Below are positions 21,232-35,531 of a DNA stretch of 64,000 nt, in pieces. Position 1 is the stretch's first letter; each line of letters opens with the position of its first letter. The translations under genes and the position numbers were made by a program. Under the pieces are notes generated by a model. That model was given only the letters and a program-made list of their open reading frames with translations. It did not search any database and was not told the DNA's origin. Where the stretch lies: positions 62,001 through 126,000 of the forward strand of contig LSRY02000061.1 of assembly GCA_001643675.2 (NCBI GenBank). The letters run 5' to 3'. The stretch is from Monocercomonoides exilis (Eukaryota; Preaxostyla; Oxymonadida; Polymastigidae).

Positions 21232-21829
21232 AAATTAGTAAAAACGATAGATTTCAGAAATCAAAAAATCATGATTTCCGCGCATATTTAGTTCATGATA
21301 TATGCACTAAATAACTCACTTTATATTAATAAACTGTTTTTTCATTAATTTGAAAACTGCCGTTAAGAATGCATTTGCCTAAAAGAATGAGAAAATATCA
21401 TCGATGTGTCTAATATCGATTTTTTTATTTATTTTTTTTTATTTTTTATTTATTTTTTTATTTTTATTTTTATTTTTTATTTTTTATTTTTTTTTAATGC
21501 ACCAATAAAAAGATGAACATTATAAAGAACTAGCTCTATCTGGAGAATTTTTAAAAAAAATACTTTCTACATTCCAATATCCAACCAATTGAATCAGAGA
21601 AAAGCGTTTGTAACCTCAAGTTCAGTTTTGAACTTCGATCACAGAATCAGGGCTTTTCAAACAGTTTAACAAAAAATTTGAATCCAAAAATTTAAGAAAT
21701 TCTAAATTAAACGAGTGTTTCTTTCTTTAAAAATAATGAAAGCGAAAATCAAATAACTCAATTCACAAAAAATTTGAATTTCTTCATCCAAAATATTTGA
21801 TGAATAACACGAAAATTACAATAAAATCA
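21232..21829. other. Intergenic, T-rich
   Basis: There is a long T/A tract of TATTTTTT-like units at about 21418-21495. Nothing gene-like is seen. It contains the 3' flank of the giant minus-strand gene. Confidence 0.6.
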
Positions 21830-24800
21830 TTAAACTATACCAATAAGCTTGGAAATCTTGCTTTTGCATTTGTCAACGATTTTTGTCTGCCCTTCAATTT
21901 CAGCTTTCTTTTTAACTTCAATCAGTAAACGGGTATTATTTGAATGAGCAGCAAGTTCAAACGCATCTTTCAGGAAATTTAACGAAATAAGTGCATTAAC
22001 GCGCTTTAGGGGATCTGTTACAGAAAAGGCAAACACTTTTCCTTGGTTAAAACTGTGAAAGAAAACAAACAAAATACAAAATTTATAAAAAAATGATAAA
22101 AATCAGAACTATCAATCATAATTGCATACGATTTTGACATGACAGAGAATTTTACGACAAGCATATTCAGATCATCTGAGAGCATGTTGTTTTTGTAATG
22201 CGAAGAGACAGTCTCCAGCAACAGTTGCAGGCGCTGCCATTTGAATTCTCTGCTCAGTTCCATCACACAAGGAAGAAGCGCCTTTTCTGGTGAAATATTC
22301 GCCATTGCTAGATAAGACACAGCAACTTTTGTGTTCATTTGAAATGATTCGGCCGAGTGAAGTGAAGGCAAACTTTGTGAAGCAGAAGCAGAAGACGTAG
22401 AATTTGCCGAGTGAGAGGATGAGCTTGACACACACAAAAGAGAACTGAGGATGTGATGCGAGTTGCAAATACCGTGAAGAATGCATTTCGCTTCTTCTTT
22501 GCAAGGCGGAATCAACACAAATGGATCGTCAAGAACTCTCATCTCATCCATCCCAAAAAGATTTGAAGAAGATGAAAAAGCAGTTGCAGAATCAAAGCTT
22601 TCAGAAATTTGACCCATTTGCAGTTGCTGCGAAGCGTTTTGTGAAGTGAAGTTTGAACTTTTTACCACAGAATGAAGAGTAGATGTCAAAGAAGTGTCCG
22701 AAGAAAGAGAAGAAGAAGCTAAAGCACCATCGCCCGATGGAACAAGTAAGAGTATCTGCCTTTGGAGTCGAACAATACGCAACAATGCATCAGGTGGACA
22801 AGGAACTGTTCGATTTGAGTGTTTCTTTTTCTTTGTTTGACATCGATGTGAGTTTGAGACACTTACAGAGTCAACTTGATTTTGTTCTGCGTTACATCTT
22901 TGAACAGCCCCAGCTGTTTGTTCCAAATTCTTGAGATGGAATGGAGTGTACAATTTTGCCATTCGATTAAATGTACGCTCATGAATCTTTTCAGCAAACT
23001 TGCAAGAGTCACTATTTTTATCATCGTTGTAATCTTCACTTCCAGTCAATTCACTTGAAGTGTCTTCTCTGTCTTCTTCTTCTTCTTCATTCTCCTCCTC
23101 TTCAGCATCTTCTTCGCTATATTCTTCTCCTTCAATTTTTTCGTCTTCTTCATACTGGTTGCTATTAGCATCACTTGATGTATATATCAAACCAGAATGA
23201 TTGACAAAATTGCTTTGATCTTCTTTTTCCCCATTGCCTCCTTCTTTTGCATTAGATCGCGCTGAAATCGCTGCAAAACGAGAATGATGTCTTTTTGGAT
23301 ATAAAATGGTATTTCCAGTGACTCCAAGTAAAGCAAAAAGAGCGCCATGTGAAGGAGAATACACAGACGAGGATAGGGAAACAGACTCTGGACTTGAATT
23401 AAGAAGCTGAGCTTTGCTTAAAAGCCGAAGAGGAGTGTTCACAGCAGACGATGAAACAGTATTGTATGTGGATGTGCGAATGCAGCGATATGGAACAAAT
23501 GATTCGATTGGAGTCTGCTCTTCGATAGAAAGTATTTGAGGCTCACAACAATTTTTCTCTAAAGCTTGTTGTTCATCACAATTGTCTTCATTTTCTTTAT
23601 CTTTTGCAACAGCAGCTTGATTTTGGAGTGTTTGAGAAGAGTTCAGTTCATACTCTCCATCAGCCGTGAAAGTCATAGAATACCTCGGCTGCGGGCGAAT
23701 GTAGCGCTCTTGATTTGGTTGCTCTTTAATTCTATCGTTTTGAAGACGTTTCATTGAGGTGATTCGTTCCGCATGTTCGGACAACCATCTCTTTTGCTTC
23801 TCCAACTCTGCAACGCAAAGCGTTTCAACTCTTTCGAGAATGTCCATCTTGTGTTCCACAATCATTTCAGCGATATCGTCGGACTTTTGTTCAATTTCCA
23901 GCAACATCTGGCGCTTCTCCTTTTCTTTCTCTCGTAAGGCAGTGCTTCCAGCACTTAATGCTTCCATCCTTTCCATCTCACTCAGCAGCCTTTTCGCCGC
24001 TTTCACCATTTCATCAAGCTGCTTCTCAGCATTTTTGATCTGTGACGTTTTGGTGTGGTATTGCATCATCAACACATGAGCTTGCGAAAGAGATGCACCA
24101 GATGCAAACTGGAGTGAAAGAAGCGATTCTGTTGCTCCACGGCGGAAAAGGTATAGAAACAGAGTATCAAGAACAACCACAAGAAGTGGATGAGGGCGAG
24201 GGGGTGTATCTCTTGAAACGGAAGAATTCACACCAGATGAGCCAGCAGCTGACGTTGCTGATGAATAAGTGTGAGCAGCAACAATACTTGCAAAGAGCGG
24301 GCGATGCAATGCCAATGAATCGAAGTTCAAAATTGGAGTGAAAGCGAATGGAAGACAAGCAAAAAATGATGGAGGTGGAAAGGCAAGAATTTTATCTTGC
24401 AGACAAATTGCTCTTTTCTGGTTTTCAAAGCTGAATATAGAAGAATCCAGCGTTTTCTGGTCAAACATACTCAAAGGCTGTTGATATGGAACAGATGATG
24501 CGGTTTCTACAACGTTTTGAGGAATTGAAAGATCGTCAGCAAATAGTTGAAGCGCAACATAAATTGCAGTTTGAACGTGGCCAAGCAGAAGAAGGCACCG
24601 AACAACACAAAATGAAGCATCGAACGAAAGTTTCAGATGTGACAACGAAGTGATACCTTCAGAACGCATTCGCTTGATATATGTATTCCTTTTTCTTCTC
24701 TCATCCCACGCTCTGCAAAGAAGGATGCTCAACGCTCTTAGGTGGCGCAGATTCAGATCCGATCTCACAAAAGGTGCTTCTGTTAGTGAAGGTGAACCAG

Positions 24801-27800
24801 CAACTGATGTTTGCTGCTTTTTCAGCGAGCTTGGTACATTTGTTGAAGTTGCACCTTGCCCTCTTGTTGACCTGTTCAGCGACGCTGACGGAAGCATCGT
24901 GCCTGCAGGAGGCGTTGGCGGAGGCGGCTGTTTAAGTGATGGAACAGGAGTTTCACTCACACGTGCATCATATGGTGTTGCCAAAGAGAACGAACCAGAA
25001 GTTCGTTGGCTAATCGCTCCATGGTAAGGAATTGATGCAGATGCAGATGAAGAAAATGAGGATGCAGATGATGACGGAGGAGGAGTTCCTGCTGCGCTGC
25101 CTCCGCTGTGGGTGCTTTGCTGAGATGAACGGGAATCAACTGATTCTCTTCTACCAAGAAACGGAAAGATATCTTCTTTCCCACTCTCTTCTGCTTCAGA
25201 TTGTGCGAATGGAGTGGCTGAGGCACTTCCTCCACCAACGTTGGAACCGCTAGAAGTACGAAGCAGGCCTTTTGCTTGAAGCCTCTGCACGATATGTGAT
25301 TGTGATGAGGAAGCATTCACACTTTGCGAGCTACTTCGTCTTTCCCAGGCATCTTCTTCCCTCCACTGAATAATGGCATTTTGCAGAAGCTTCTCCAGTT
25401 CATCAGAAGAGATTCCCATCTCCTGCAATTTTCTTATTGGATACAATTGAAGAGAAGAAAGATTATGCGTTGCTGGATTCAGATGATAAGCTAACGGAGA
25501 CTGATACTTAATCTGAGTGAATGTTGGATATGAATTCGAATGGAAATGAACCATCGGTGCATGCTGCTTCCTGACTGGCATTCTATGTGCTCTCTCAATG
25601 AACGAGTTAAGATTTAAATGCATATCGCCAATTGGCACTCTGTAAAACAAAGGAATATCGCTTTCGAGAATAATGTCTTCGTCAGCATCATCAATGATTG
25701 AAGGAGCATGGAAACTGCGCGAAAGAGATAACGTACCATCGCCTACTCCATATTCGGCATCTTCCTTTTTTCCTTCTCTTCTTTTTGCCGATCCCCTTTC
25801 GCTTTGATTCTTCCTACTTAATTTTTCTTGCTCGGCTTCTTGCTCCATTTGAATCTTCCGCAGCTTATCGAGCTGTCTTCGTCTTGAAAAGCGAAGGATG
25901 ATTTTCATCTGCTTCAACTGAGAGGATAGCACAGAAACAGGCGGAGGAGGCGGGCGCTGGAAAAGCAGAGAGAGGAGCACAAGATGTGTGAGTGGATGAG
26001 GGAAAAACAGAAATTGTGCGGTGTCAATGATGTTGGAATAAGAGGGCGAAACAGGAGAAGACGATTGAGACAGCAGCGCAGGTAGAAGCATCAAGAACGG
26101 TGTTTGAGGAGGAAGTATGTGGAACAACAGATTGAGCCAAAGAGTCGGTCGAATGGCAAACACCTTTGAGAGCGAGGAGACGATTGGAGTTGGTTCAGTG
26201 TGGAATTGGAATGGGTCAAACAGCGAATGAGACGGAAGTGTTGAAAAGAATGGCTGAGGAGGTGAAAGCTCGGTAGAAACATCAGAAGAGAGATTATGCG
26301 AGTAGCTTGTAGCCTTTGCATGATCAACAGAAATATTTGAGGAAAAGCTCATTGATGAATTGGAAGACAATGAAGCAGAGTTGGAAAGCGCACTTAGAGC
26401 AACAGAAAAGGCAATCATTGAGAACAAAGAATGAGAGATCATTTGCAGTTTATTGTTTTGTTCTGACAGTTCTTGCCGATCAGCTTTTATCTGCTCAACA
26501 TCTTCTTCTCTTCCTCTGCGTAATTGAGAGTCGTTTCCAACTGTATCGCTGCTTTTGCTTTCTTCAGTCTGATTGCTATGCAGCGGCGAAGGCATATTGA
26601 CACGATTCTTTGAGAAAAAAGGAGATATATCCTTTGTCGCAGTCTCTTGACCACTTTCGTTGGCGTCTGCATCATCAATCCTTCCAATGATTGCAGAAGT
26701 GATAAGCCGAGTAACTGAAGGCTGCTCCGACTCATCAGCAGCAAGCGAAACATTTGATGAAGGAGATAGCGGGCGAGGCAAACTCGAAGTGGATGCCGTG
26801 GAACTGCTGGCTGAACCAGGCATCATTGGCAGAGGAGAAACAGAGGAAATTCTGGATGTGCCAAACGGAGACGGAGAAGAAGAGGTAGAAGAAGGCGAAG
26901 AATGTCGCGGTGGAGGCAGTTGTTGTTGTTGCTGCTGCTGTTGTGTGAGCGGAGTATTTGAAGGAGATAAATAGGAGCCTTTATGAATCACAGCCTCAGC
27001 AAAGGCGGAATCAGGAGCAGGGGACAACATCGAAGATGCAGAGGTATCGCCAGCCACACGCTGGATGGCTGAATGGAAATGCATTCTTTCTCTTTCTGCT
27101 CTGAATTCTTTGTCTTCTGATTCGCGCTGCTTCAAGATTCGTTCCATTCGCATCTGCTCCGCGCGTATAAGCTGCTCGTTTTGTGCGTCGAACCATTCGC
27201 CCATGAAGCGTATTCCTTTCTGAAGGAGATTGGTCTCAAGAGGTCCGTGTGATGCTGGTGGGAAAAGAACCATTGGCTTGTCAGAATTACCAGTCAGAAT
27301 GAATGACTCTCGTATTTCTTCTTCCTCCCACTCGCCTATTTCCATCAGTCGCTGAAGCATTTCATCCCAGTTGAGTTCTTTCTTTTCTGTTGAAATGTTG
27401 TGGGCTAGCTTTGATTTTGATGATGCATCTTTTGCTGTATCCGCACTAACAGGCATTGAAGAAGAGGAAGACGCTGAAGAAGAAGGTTGGAATGGCTGCT
27501 GCATTTGAACAAGAAGTGAACGAGCTTCGAGGCTTCGGCAAACAGAACGTTGGAATGATTTGTTGATGTGACTGACCAGCAATTGCTGGGCAGAGGAGAG
27601 AAGAAGAGGAGTTGAAGATTTTCTCTCAGATGAATCAGAGGAAGATAATTGAGAAGTATTTGAAGAAGAAGAAGAAGAAGAAGGAAGAACGGAAGGAACA
27701 ATCTCGTTGCATAGCTTATGAAACAAAGATGAGGGAGCATCGCAAACATACAAAGTGAACAGGGCAGGATAAAGCGACTTTAAGCACAAAGAACAATAAT

Positions 27801-30800
27801 TACGAAGTGAAGGAAATGGGTTGGAACGTAAAGAAATGAAGTGGAGTGTTGATTTTGAAAGGAATGAAAGAGAAGAAGAAGGAGATGATGACGAAGATGA
27901 CTGGAAAGAATGGATGCGTGAATATGGATGTGCTTCGGGTGTCAGAGGAACAAACAGATTGTGAATGAAAGGGAATGAAGATGAAGTATTATTTTTATTA
28001 TTATTGGAAGATGATGAAGGCAAAGCTGAACAAGTAGAAAAAGCAGGTGGAGCAAAAGAAAGGCAGGAAAGGAGAAACTGCGTGAGTGAAATGTTGTTTG
28101 TAACAAGCATAATAAATAGATTCAGATGAGATGATGTGAAATCTAGTGAAATGAGATATTTGCATAAAGAAATATACCCTCGTGAAAAATTTGAAGAAAG
28201 ATTTCTAGTTGAAGACGAAGAAGAAAGAAAAGCAGAAGAAGCATAAGAAGAAAAAGTATTGTTTTCATGTTTTGACTCTGACGAAAAACTGCAATTTTCG
28301 CTTTTTTGGATTGAAAGCAAAGTTTCGCACTCTTCATTGCTTAGCTCAGCATTGTCCATTCCAACCCATTCAAACAAAATGCGATCCACGTTTGCCTCAT
28401 CATCACATCCATTGCGTCCTCGTGATGTGTATTTGTTGACCGCAGAAATGAAGATTGAGGCGTGCTTGCGAATAAGTGCGCGATGGAAGGAAAGAAGAGA
28501 AGAGAGCAAAAGAAGAATGCGGCGAAGAGTGGCAAGCGGAAGAGAAAGCGAGAAAGGGGAAAGAGTTGGACATCTCTCAGAGAAGGAGCCTTGAGAAGAA
28601 GAATCAGAAAATAGGAAAGAGATTAAAGTAGTGATGATCTGTGAAGAAAGTGCAAAGCAGACAAATGGATTGGAAGATGCCTCAAGAAGTGATATCAAAA
28701 GCGGCTCATTCAAATACCTTGCAGGCAAAAAGCGGAAGAATGAACGGAAGGAAAAAGATGGAAGCGAATTCGACGATTCTGTGTGTGATGCTGATCTCAC
28801 AAGAGATTGTTCTTCTTTCCCGTATTGAGGATTCGACTGATGGCGAGTCAACGGATGTGTGCATTCCACTCGTTTATCGCCCTCTTCGCTGCAATATCCA
28901 AACTCGGTTGGCATAAACATCGCCTGCTTTTGGAGCTTCACAAGCTGCTCTCTTTCTCTTTCCTTCAGCCGCTCCTCAATTAGCTCAATTTCATAGCGCA
29001 TTCTGTCTTCAACATTCTTCATGTCCAAACGCTTTCTGCTTTCTGTCAAATTGAACTGCCCGTTGCTCATTGCAGAAATACTTTCGTCGTTCTTCTGCTT
29101 CTGCACTTTCTGCCCTTTCAGCAGCAGCGCCTTCTTTTTTCGCATTTCGCTTTCTGTCCGCTGCTTCATCTTTTTCCAGCTTTCTTTTTCAATTAGAGCT
29201 CCACCGTCTTCCTCCACCATTCGGGAAATAGCATTCACTGTGCTGCACAAGAACATCTCATCGTCACGCATTGTTGGGTCATCCTCTTCCTCTTCCTCAG
29301 CATCACTTCGAACGGAAAGTGCTGTTGTGGACGAAGAAGTCTGATCTAATGACGTGAGTGCAACAGCAGAGAGAACATCTTCAGTTGTGTGGTCGATCAA
29401 TGCAACATGTACTATTTCTGCAGCAGCGGCACTAATTTTGTCATACAGCAATGACAGAAATGCTTTGAGACAGCTGCGAACAATTTGAGACACAACTGTG
29501 AAATATGGGAGTGTTAACCAAGAATTTTGTGGATCTGAAAGATTTGACTGAATAAAACATTGACCTTTACACGTTGCAATTGCTCCTTCACTCATAATGG
29601 AGGAGCAAAAGAAGTCATATGAAGATAAAAGAAGCTCTTCCAAAAGCTGATTTTGCATTGCTTCATTGAAAATATGACGTGACACAAAGATGTCGTACAT
29701 TTGTCGTTTCTGTTTAATTCCCTTGTTTGTGCTTTTATCTTCTGAACTTTTTGTTTTTTGTGTAGATTTCACCTCAGTCTGCTTTTCAACAGTTTTTTCA
29801 GATGATTCGTTTTGAGGTTCATTGCTTTCTTCTTTGTTCTTCTTCTCTTCAATTGTTTTACCTTTTTCATCACTCTTTTTGCTTTCTTCATTCTGCAGAT
29901 TTTCAGCTGATTTCATCTTTTTCTTCTCACAAAACACATCCAACCTTTCCACAATTGTCAATACAGAAGATAACATCTCAATTTCTCCATTGTCAATGAG
30001 ATGCTCAACAAGCTGCGACAAAAGTGATGTCTGAAGAACAGAATTGGTAGGAACACACACAATATTAACACACTGTGAATTCGAAGAAATGACCTTCTCT
30101 TTTGAACAAGACACCCACAAACTTGGTTTTTTGCTCGAGATATTTGCTGGCCTTTCTTTTTCGTTTGAATGAATGTGATCATTCTGCATTGAATATTCAC
30201 TTTCAAATTGCTTGTTTGATCCTTCAAACTGCTCTTCACAATGATTATTTTGATTTTCCCTTTGATTTTGATTCAGACCCCTCGAAAAACGAGTGTTATA
30301 TGCCTCACGTGACTGCATCCACACAGATGGATGGAACGGGGTTGCAGCCTGGCATTGATTGCACATCTGATCCTCTGCCACCCTACGAACAGCCAAAGGA
30401 GACTGATTCTTCTGCGGAGTTAACGAAAATGGCTGTGATACGCGAGAAATGGTGCTGTACATTTCCTGCTCTGCCTCCTCTTCTTTCTCTTTCTTGTTGA
30501 GCTGCTGGCGAATAAGCAGAGCACGCAGTGGATTCTGCAGTGCAGGATAAAGATTGACAAGAATGGAGAGAAGACGGTGATAAGCCATGCCCTCCCACAA
30601 ATCCTTCTCTTCATCTGTGAAAAGAGGAGACTCGGCAATTTCTTCTTGTGGAATAAAACTATTTTGGCTTTGTTCATAATCTGAAGAAACAATAGACAGA
30701 GAAGATGGTTTCTTTCCCATCAATTCTTCACTTGTGTCATCGTCTCTTTCATTTCTTAAACTAACAATTGTTGCACTTTTGATTAGAGCTCCTTCTTTGA

Positions 30801-33800
30801 AGATAAACCGCTCCACCCACATTCTTGTTGCACGCAAATTTGCTCTGTTCTTTTCATCCTCTTTGTCTGATGTCCCATTGGCTTGCAAGCCTTTGTCGCT
30901 TCCTGCTAACTGAATAAAGCTATCAGAAAGAGAGGTTAGTGGACGATCCAACAACTCTTCCACTGTTGCGTTGAGTGTTGAAAATAAAACGTGAAGTCTC
31001 ATAATCCGTGGAAAAGACGAAAGGACTGTTAGGAATGTCTGAGAGGGAACAAAAAGAGAGGAAGATGACAACTTCTGTGAACGGGCTATGGAGCGGGAAA
31101 AAGAATGTTGAAGAGCATTCCCGCCATTATTATGACCTCCTAACAAAGACGATGCAGAAATAAACAGACATTGATGCAGTTTGTCTTTTATCGTGTTTCT
31201 TTTGTGTTTCTTTCCTTGAAGCTGACTGGACACAGCGTTCAGACCAGCCATCAGCGCTTTTGCTTCTTCGGCAAATGGATTGGAAGGATCTTCGAACCAC
31301 TCGACAGTTCGAAGACTTTTGATGTTGAATGAAGAAGAGGAAGATTTATGAATAGATGATGCAGTCGAAGAAGAAGAAGAAGAAGCAATTTGTAATTTTG
31401 CATTGGAATTATTTGAAAGTGGATGTTGAGAGGCAACGGAAACTTGTCTGAGTGATGCGTGGTTCACCTCGTAGATGATCCAAGACGCATAATGCTTCAT
31501 TGAAATTGTACATTGAAGCTTAAAATGCTCAATAAGAGACAGCGAAAAAGGCAGAAGACGCGGACAGATAGACAAGAAGGCATCGAGAAACCGCTGCTGA
31601 AGTGGTGATGGAGATGCTATCTTCGAGCAACTCAAAGAAAAGCGCTGATCTGCAAAGTACATAGGCGATGAACAAGCAGATGATTGTTCAAGGGTTGTTT
31701 GAATGGAATGTGTTGGTGAACTTATTGGCTTTTGTTGAATAGCAGCTTTTCGTGAGGCTACAGAAATAACAGAAAGATGGGAGTGCTTGCGATAAGGGAC
31801 GTAAGGCGAGGAATAATCAGAGGGATTGTTAGAACGTGGAAGCTGCTGGGAGAAAGAGGGGTCATTTGTTCGATTCTGCGGGGAGACAGAAGGAGAATAG
31901 TGAACTGCAGACATATCAGAAGAATGGGGAGTGTTTGGAAAAGCAGAATAGCCAGAACGAGCAGTCGGAGTCAAAGGAGTCTGGAAAGGAGAGGAATAAG
32001 AAATGTTAGCAGAGGGCTTCGGAGTGCTTGCAGTTGAATCGAGGAGCATCTGCCCAGCCTGTATTGTTGGGCGTAGAATAGACAGAATGTCAATCCAGCT
32101 GAGGTATCTGTGCTGCTCAGCATAGGCAGACGAGTGGATGGTGGCACAGAAAAACACGTCGGTCAGACATTCATTGAGAGAGCATGCAATTTGGCGCAGG
32201 GAAAGCAGAGAAAGCAGCCGAGCAACAGAATTTGCGATCAGAGTGGACGAGAGACGAGGCGGGGCGATGCTCACTGGCTGCAGCTGGCCCAAAGATTTGG
32301 AGGGAGTTGGAAGGGAGGAATGAGATGAGGTTAAATGCGCTTTTGGGAGAGAGCCAGAAGAGGCAGATTGCAACGAGGCAGGGAAAGAGGGAACAGGAGA
32401 AGGAGAAAAAGAAGGAGAAGAGGAAGGCGATGAAGATGGAGATGACGAAGGAGAAAACTGCGAATATCTCGACATCTTCTGCAGCTCCATTGGTTCATTT
32501 GACAGATCCATCCTCAATCCATACGACGATAACGAAGTGCTCACATTCCTCACCTCAATTGGTCTGAAGAGTGTTGAGTGTGTCAGCAGATAATTCCCCT
32601 TCCAGTCATCTCTTGTTGGCAGTCTGCTCCAAATTCCGCTTTTCAGCTCGTTCTCTGCACGCGACAGAAGCTGCTGAACGGCAGAGGCTGTGTTGAAGGT
32701 GTCCCACGAAGAGGCGTGGCAGAGGAGGATGAGGAAGGCCAGGCGAATGTCGCCGAAGAGAGGGAGGAAACGGAAGGTGGATTTGAGCGAAGGAGATGGA
32801 GATTCACAGAAGAAGTGGAAGATGGAAGAAGAAGAAGAGGTTTGGTTGATATTTTTGAAGGGCGAGGAAATTTCATTGTGAATCTGAGATGATTGTGAGG
32901 GTGAATCTTTCGATGCTTCAACCAACGGAACAAAAGAAGAGAACGAATATGGAATGAGAGAAGGAGGAAAGCGTTGCATTGAAGGAGGAGTGGCAGAAGC
33001 AGCTGCAGAAGGCGACTGAAGAGAAGGCAAAGACATCAAAAGAGACAGAAACTGGTCTTTTTCTGAAGGTGTGTGTGTTGCATTGCTGGATGCTCGCTTC
33101 CCGTTGGATGCATTGAATGAAGGCTGAATTGGAGCCGGATGAAAAGGGGAAGATAAAGAGGAGGAGGAAGAGGATGATGAAGGAGAGGCAGAAGAAGAAG
33201 GAGAAGAAACAGATGAAGACAGAGGATAAGCCGAACTTTCATTGTGAAACTCTGTAAAATCCATTGCAAACAGCGATAAATCCTCTGCTTCCTCATCCTC
33301 AGCCTCACTCACCTCTCCTTCTTTCTCTCCTCCATCGTCCTTGTTCTCTTCATCCATCGCCGTCAAGCCAGACTGGCTGCATTCCTCCAAAAGAGCAGCA
33401 GCGCCCAGGAGCATCCAATCAGGCGGGCCAAAGGGAAGGAGCGAATGGGCACACGAGAAGAGACAGCGGAGCGAGCGGCGGAGCTGTTTGGCTGTAAGCA
33501 CGGTGAATGAGTCAGAAGAGGAGGAAGAAGAGGAAGATGATGATGAATGAGAATGTGTTGGAGTGGATTGCAAAGAGTTTTGAGTGAACATTGAAGGTAT
33601 TTGCTTGTCTGTTTGCTGTGAATCTGCAAGTGCTGTAGGGCTGTCAGAAGCGGAAAGAAGGTTGTAGCGTCGGAGAGAGGAGAAAAGCGACTGAAGAGAA
33701 AGAAACAGATCCCACTCGATCTGCCTGTGTGTTTGATAGAAGAGTGTCTCAGTGCTATTTTGTGCCTTTTCACTGGGGTCAAATTCTGCCTCAGATTCAG

Positions 33801-35531
33801 AGGAAGACGAGCTATTGTTTGTGAATGCTCCAGATGCCATCAGAGAAGAGAAGAGAAGAGAAGGCTGCAGTGCGTTGTTGATCATTGCAGAGTAGCGAGC
33901 AGAAGATGAAGTGCCGATGGAGTTTGGCTCAGACACAGACGCCAGCGTTTCCTCAATGAAGCGATCGGCTTCTGCTTTTGCTGCCTTTTCTTGCTCTTCT
34001 CTTCTTCTTCTTCTTTCTTCTTCTTCCTCTTCCTCTTTCCTCTTTCTTTCCTCTTCTTCCTTCTTCTTCCTCTCTTCTTCTTCTTCTTCTTCTTTTCTCA
34101 AACGTTCTTCTTCCTCTTTCTTTTTCTTCTTTTCCTCTTCCTTCCAGATCCTTTCCTCTTCCTCTCTTTTGGTTCGTTCTTCTTCTTCCTTCCTCTTCCT
34201 TTCCTCTTCCTCTTTTCGTTTTCTTTCTTCTTCTTCTTTTCTTAATCTTTCCTCTTTTTCTTTCCTCTTATTCTCTTCTTCTTCTCTTCTCTTCCTTTCC
34301 TCTTCCTCCTCCTCTTTCCTTTTCCTTTCCTCCTCTTCAATTCTTTTTCTTTCTTCCTCCTCTTTTCTGATTCGCTCTTCTTCTTCCCTTTTTAATCTTC
34401 CCTCTTCTTCCCTCTTCTTCATTTCCTCTTCCTTTCTCAATCTTTCTTCTTCCTCTCTCTTTATTCTTTCTTCTTCCTCCTTTTTCAACCTTTCTTCTTC
34501 TTCCTTTTTCTTTTGCTCCTCTTCAATTCTCTGCCTCTCTTCTTCCTCTCTTCTTTTCTTTTCCGCCTCTTCTTCTTCCTTTCTTTTCCTTTCTTCCTCT
34601 TCTTTTCTTTTTCTCTCTTCTTCCTCTTCTTCTTCTCTCTTCTTTTCCTCCATTTCATTTTCATCTTTCGATTCATGATTAATATTTTCATTTAATTTGT
34701 TCTCAACCATCACGTTTTCTTTTTCACAAGTATTTTCAGTTAATTTCTGTTCTATGTCCTCTCCATGCTTTGTCTCGGTTTCATCTATACTGTCATTAAT
34801 CACTTCTCCTTTTGTTAATTGCGTAGATTCAACTTCTTTTTGCCCATCAGCATCATTTAGCCTATCGTTAGACCCTTTGATTTCAAGTGTTTGAATATCA
34901 TTTTCATCCGTTTTTTCTTTGCTTAATTTTGAATATTTCTCCTCAGAATCTATTTTGATCTCATTTTGTTTTTCACATTCGCCTTCAAATGGAGAATCTG
35001 CAATACTTTCTTTATTTTGTGAATCGACAGCTTTCGTGTCAAAGGATCCTTTTTCAATTGTAGTTTTTTCCTCAATCTGTTCCTCTGTTTTTGTCAGGCC
35101 TTCTGAAATTATTTTTGCTTCCTTCTCTAATGAAATTTTATGCTCATTTTCATTGCTTGCAACGGATTCTTGAACGAATTTTTGAGTCTCTACTGGATCT
35201 CTTTCAGTTTCTGTTCCAGTTAAAAGATTGTTATCTATTAATTCATCACCTTCAAAATTTTTTTGTGATGCAATCGAGAAATAATCAGGTAACTCATTTT
35301 CAGAACTTGCTTTTATTTCCTCTTGCGAATTAATCACTTCATGGCGTTTGCAAAGCGAAGCAAAATTATAATATGTCAAAAAATCAACAACAATAAACGA
35401 AAACATTTGATAATAACCGATGTCAATCTAACATTCATACATTTTTTATTCGCGTCATTTAATTTTGAATCAACGATTTCTGACTTATCCATTCCGCCTG
35501 AATCATCCAAACAGACAGTTTCAACGCTCAT
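21830..35531 (-). CDS. Giant 4,506-aa coiled-coil/low-complexity protein with helical C-terminus
   Basis: There are three exons on the minus strand: 35531-35441, 35336-22130 and 22052-21830. The last intron (22053-22129, 77 bp, GTATGC..ACAG, phase 2) is well supported because it restores an amphipathic helical ending (DPLKRVNALISLNFLKDAFELAAHSNN). The first intron (35337-35440, 104 bp, GTATGA..AAG, phase 1) is inferred; it replaces the hydrophobic MFSFIVVDFL start at 35406 with a hydrophilic start of the same style as what follows. Residues about 255-480 are a continuous Glu/Lys/Arg single helix or coiled coil. The middle is Ser-rich with scattered conserved helical blocks (for example DLNLRHLRALSILLCRAW near residue 3570) and a Gln run near 2830. 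The last 150 residues resemble an alpha-solenoid end such as VPS16-C, a weak guess. It may be a trafficking or scaffold protein; the function is unknown. Confidence 0.72.
33990..34650 (-). repeat. E/K/R-rich codon tract (single alpha-helix or coiled coil)
   Basis: On the coding (minus) strand this is purine-only sequence encoding EEERKRKEEEE-type repeats with a period near seven. On the plus strand it appears as CTT/TCC runs with long false ORFs. Confidence 0.85.

Noticed and set aside
19903-21307. Nine-base direct repeat TATATGCAC at 19903-19911 and 21299-21307 flanking Merlin copy 2, as a target duplication
   Set aside because: The length suits Merlin, but the sequences just inside the two repeats are not inverted complements, so no terminal inverted repeat supports it. 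A nine-base AT-rich match over 1.4 kb can be chance.
21418-21495. T/A-rich tract as an origin or centromere-like signal
   Set aside because: It is a simple TATTTTTT-type low-complexity run of about 80 bp, common in these spacers, with no supporting feature.
33911-34678. Plus-strand Ser/Leu-rich ORF of 255 codons
   Set aside because: It is the reverse complement of the E/K/R helix tract of the giant minus-strand gene.
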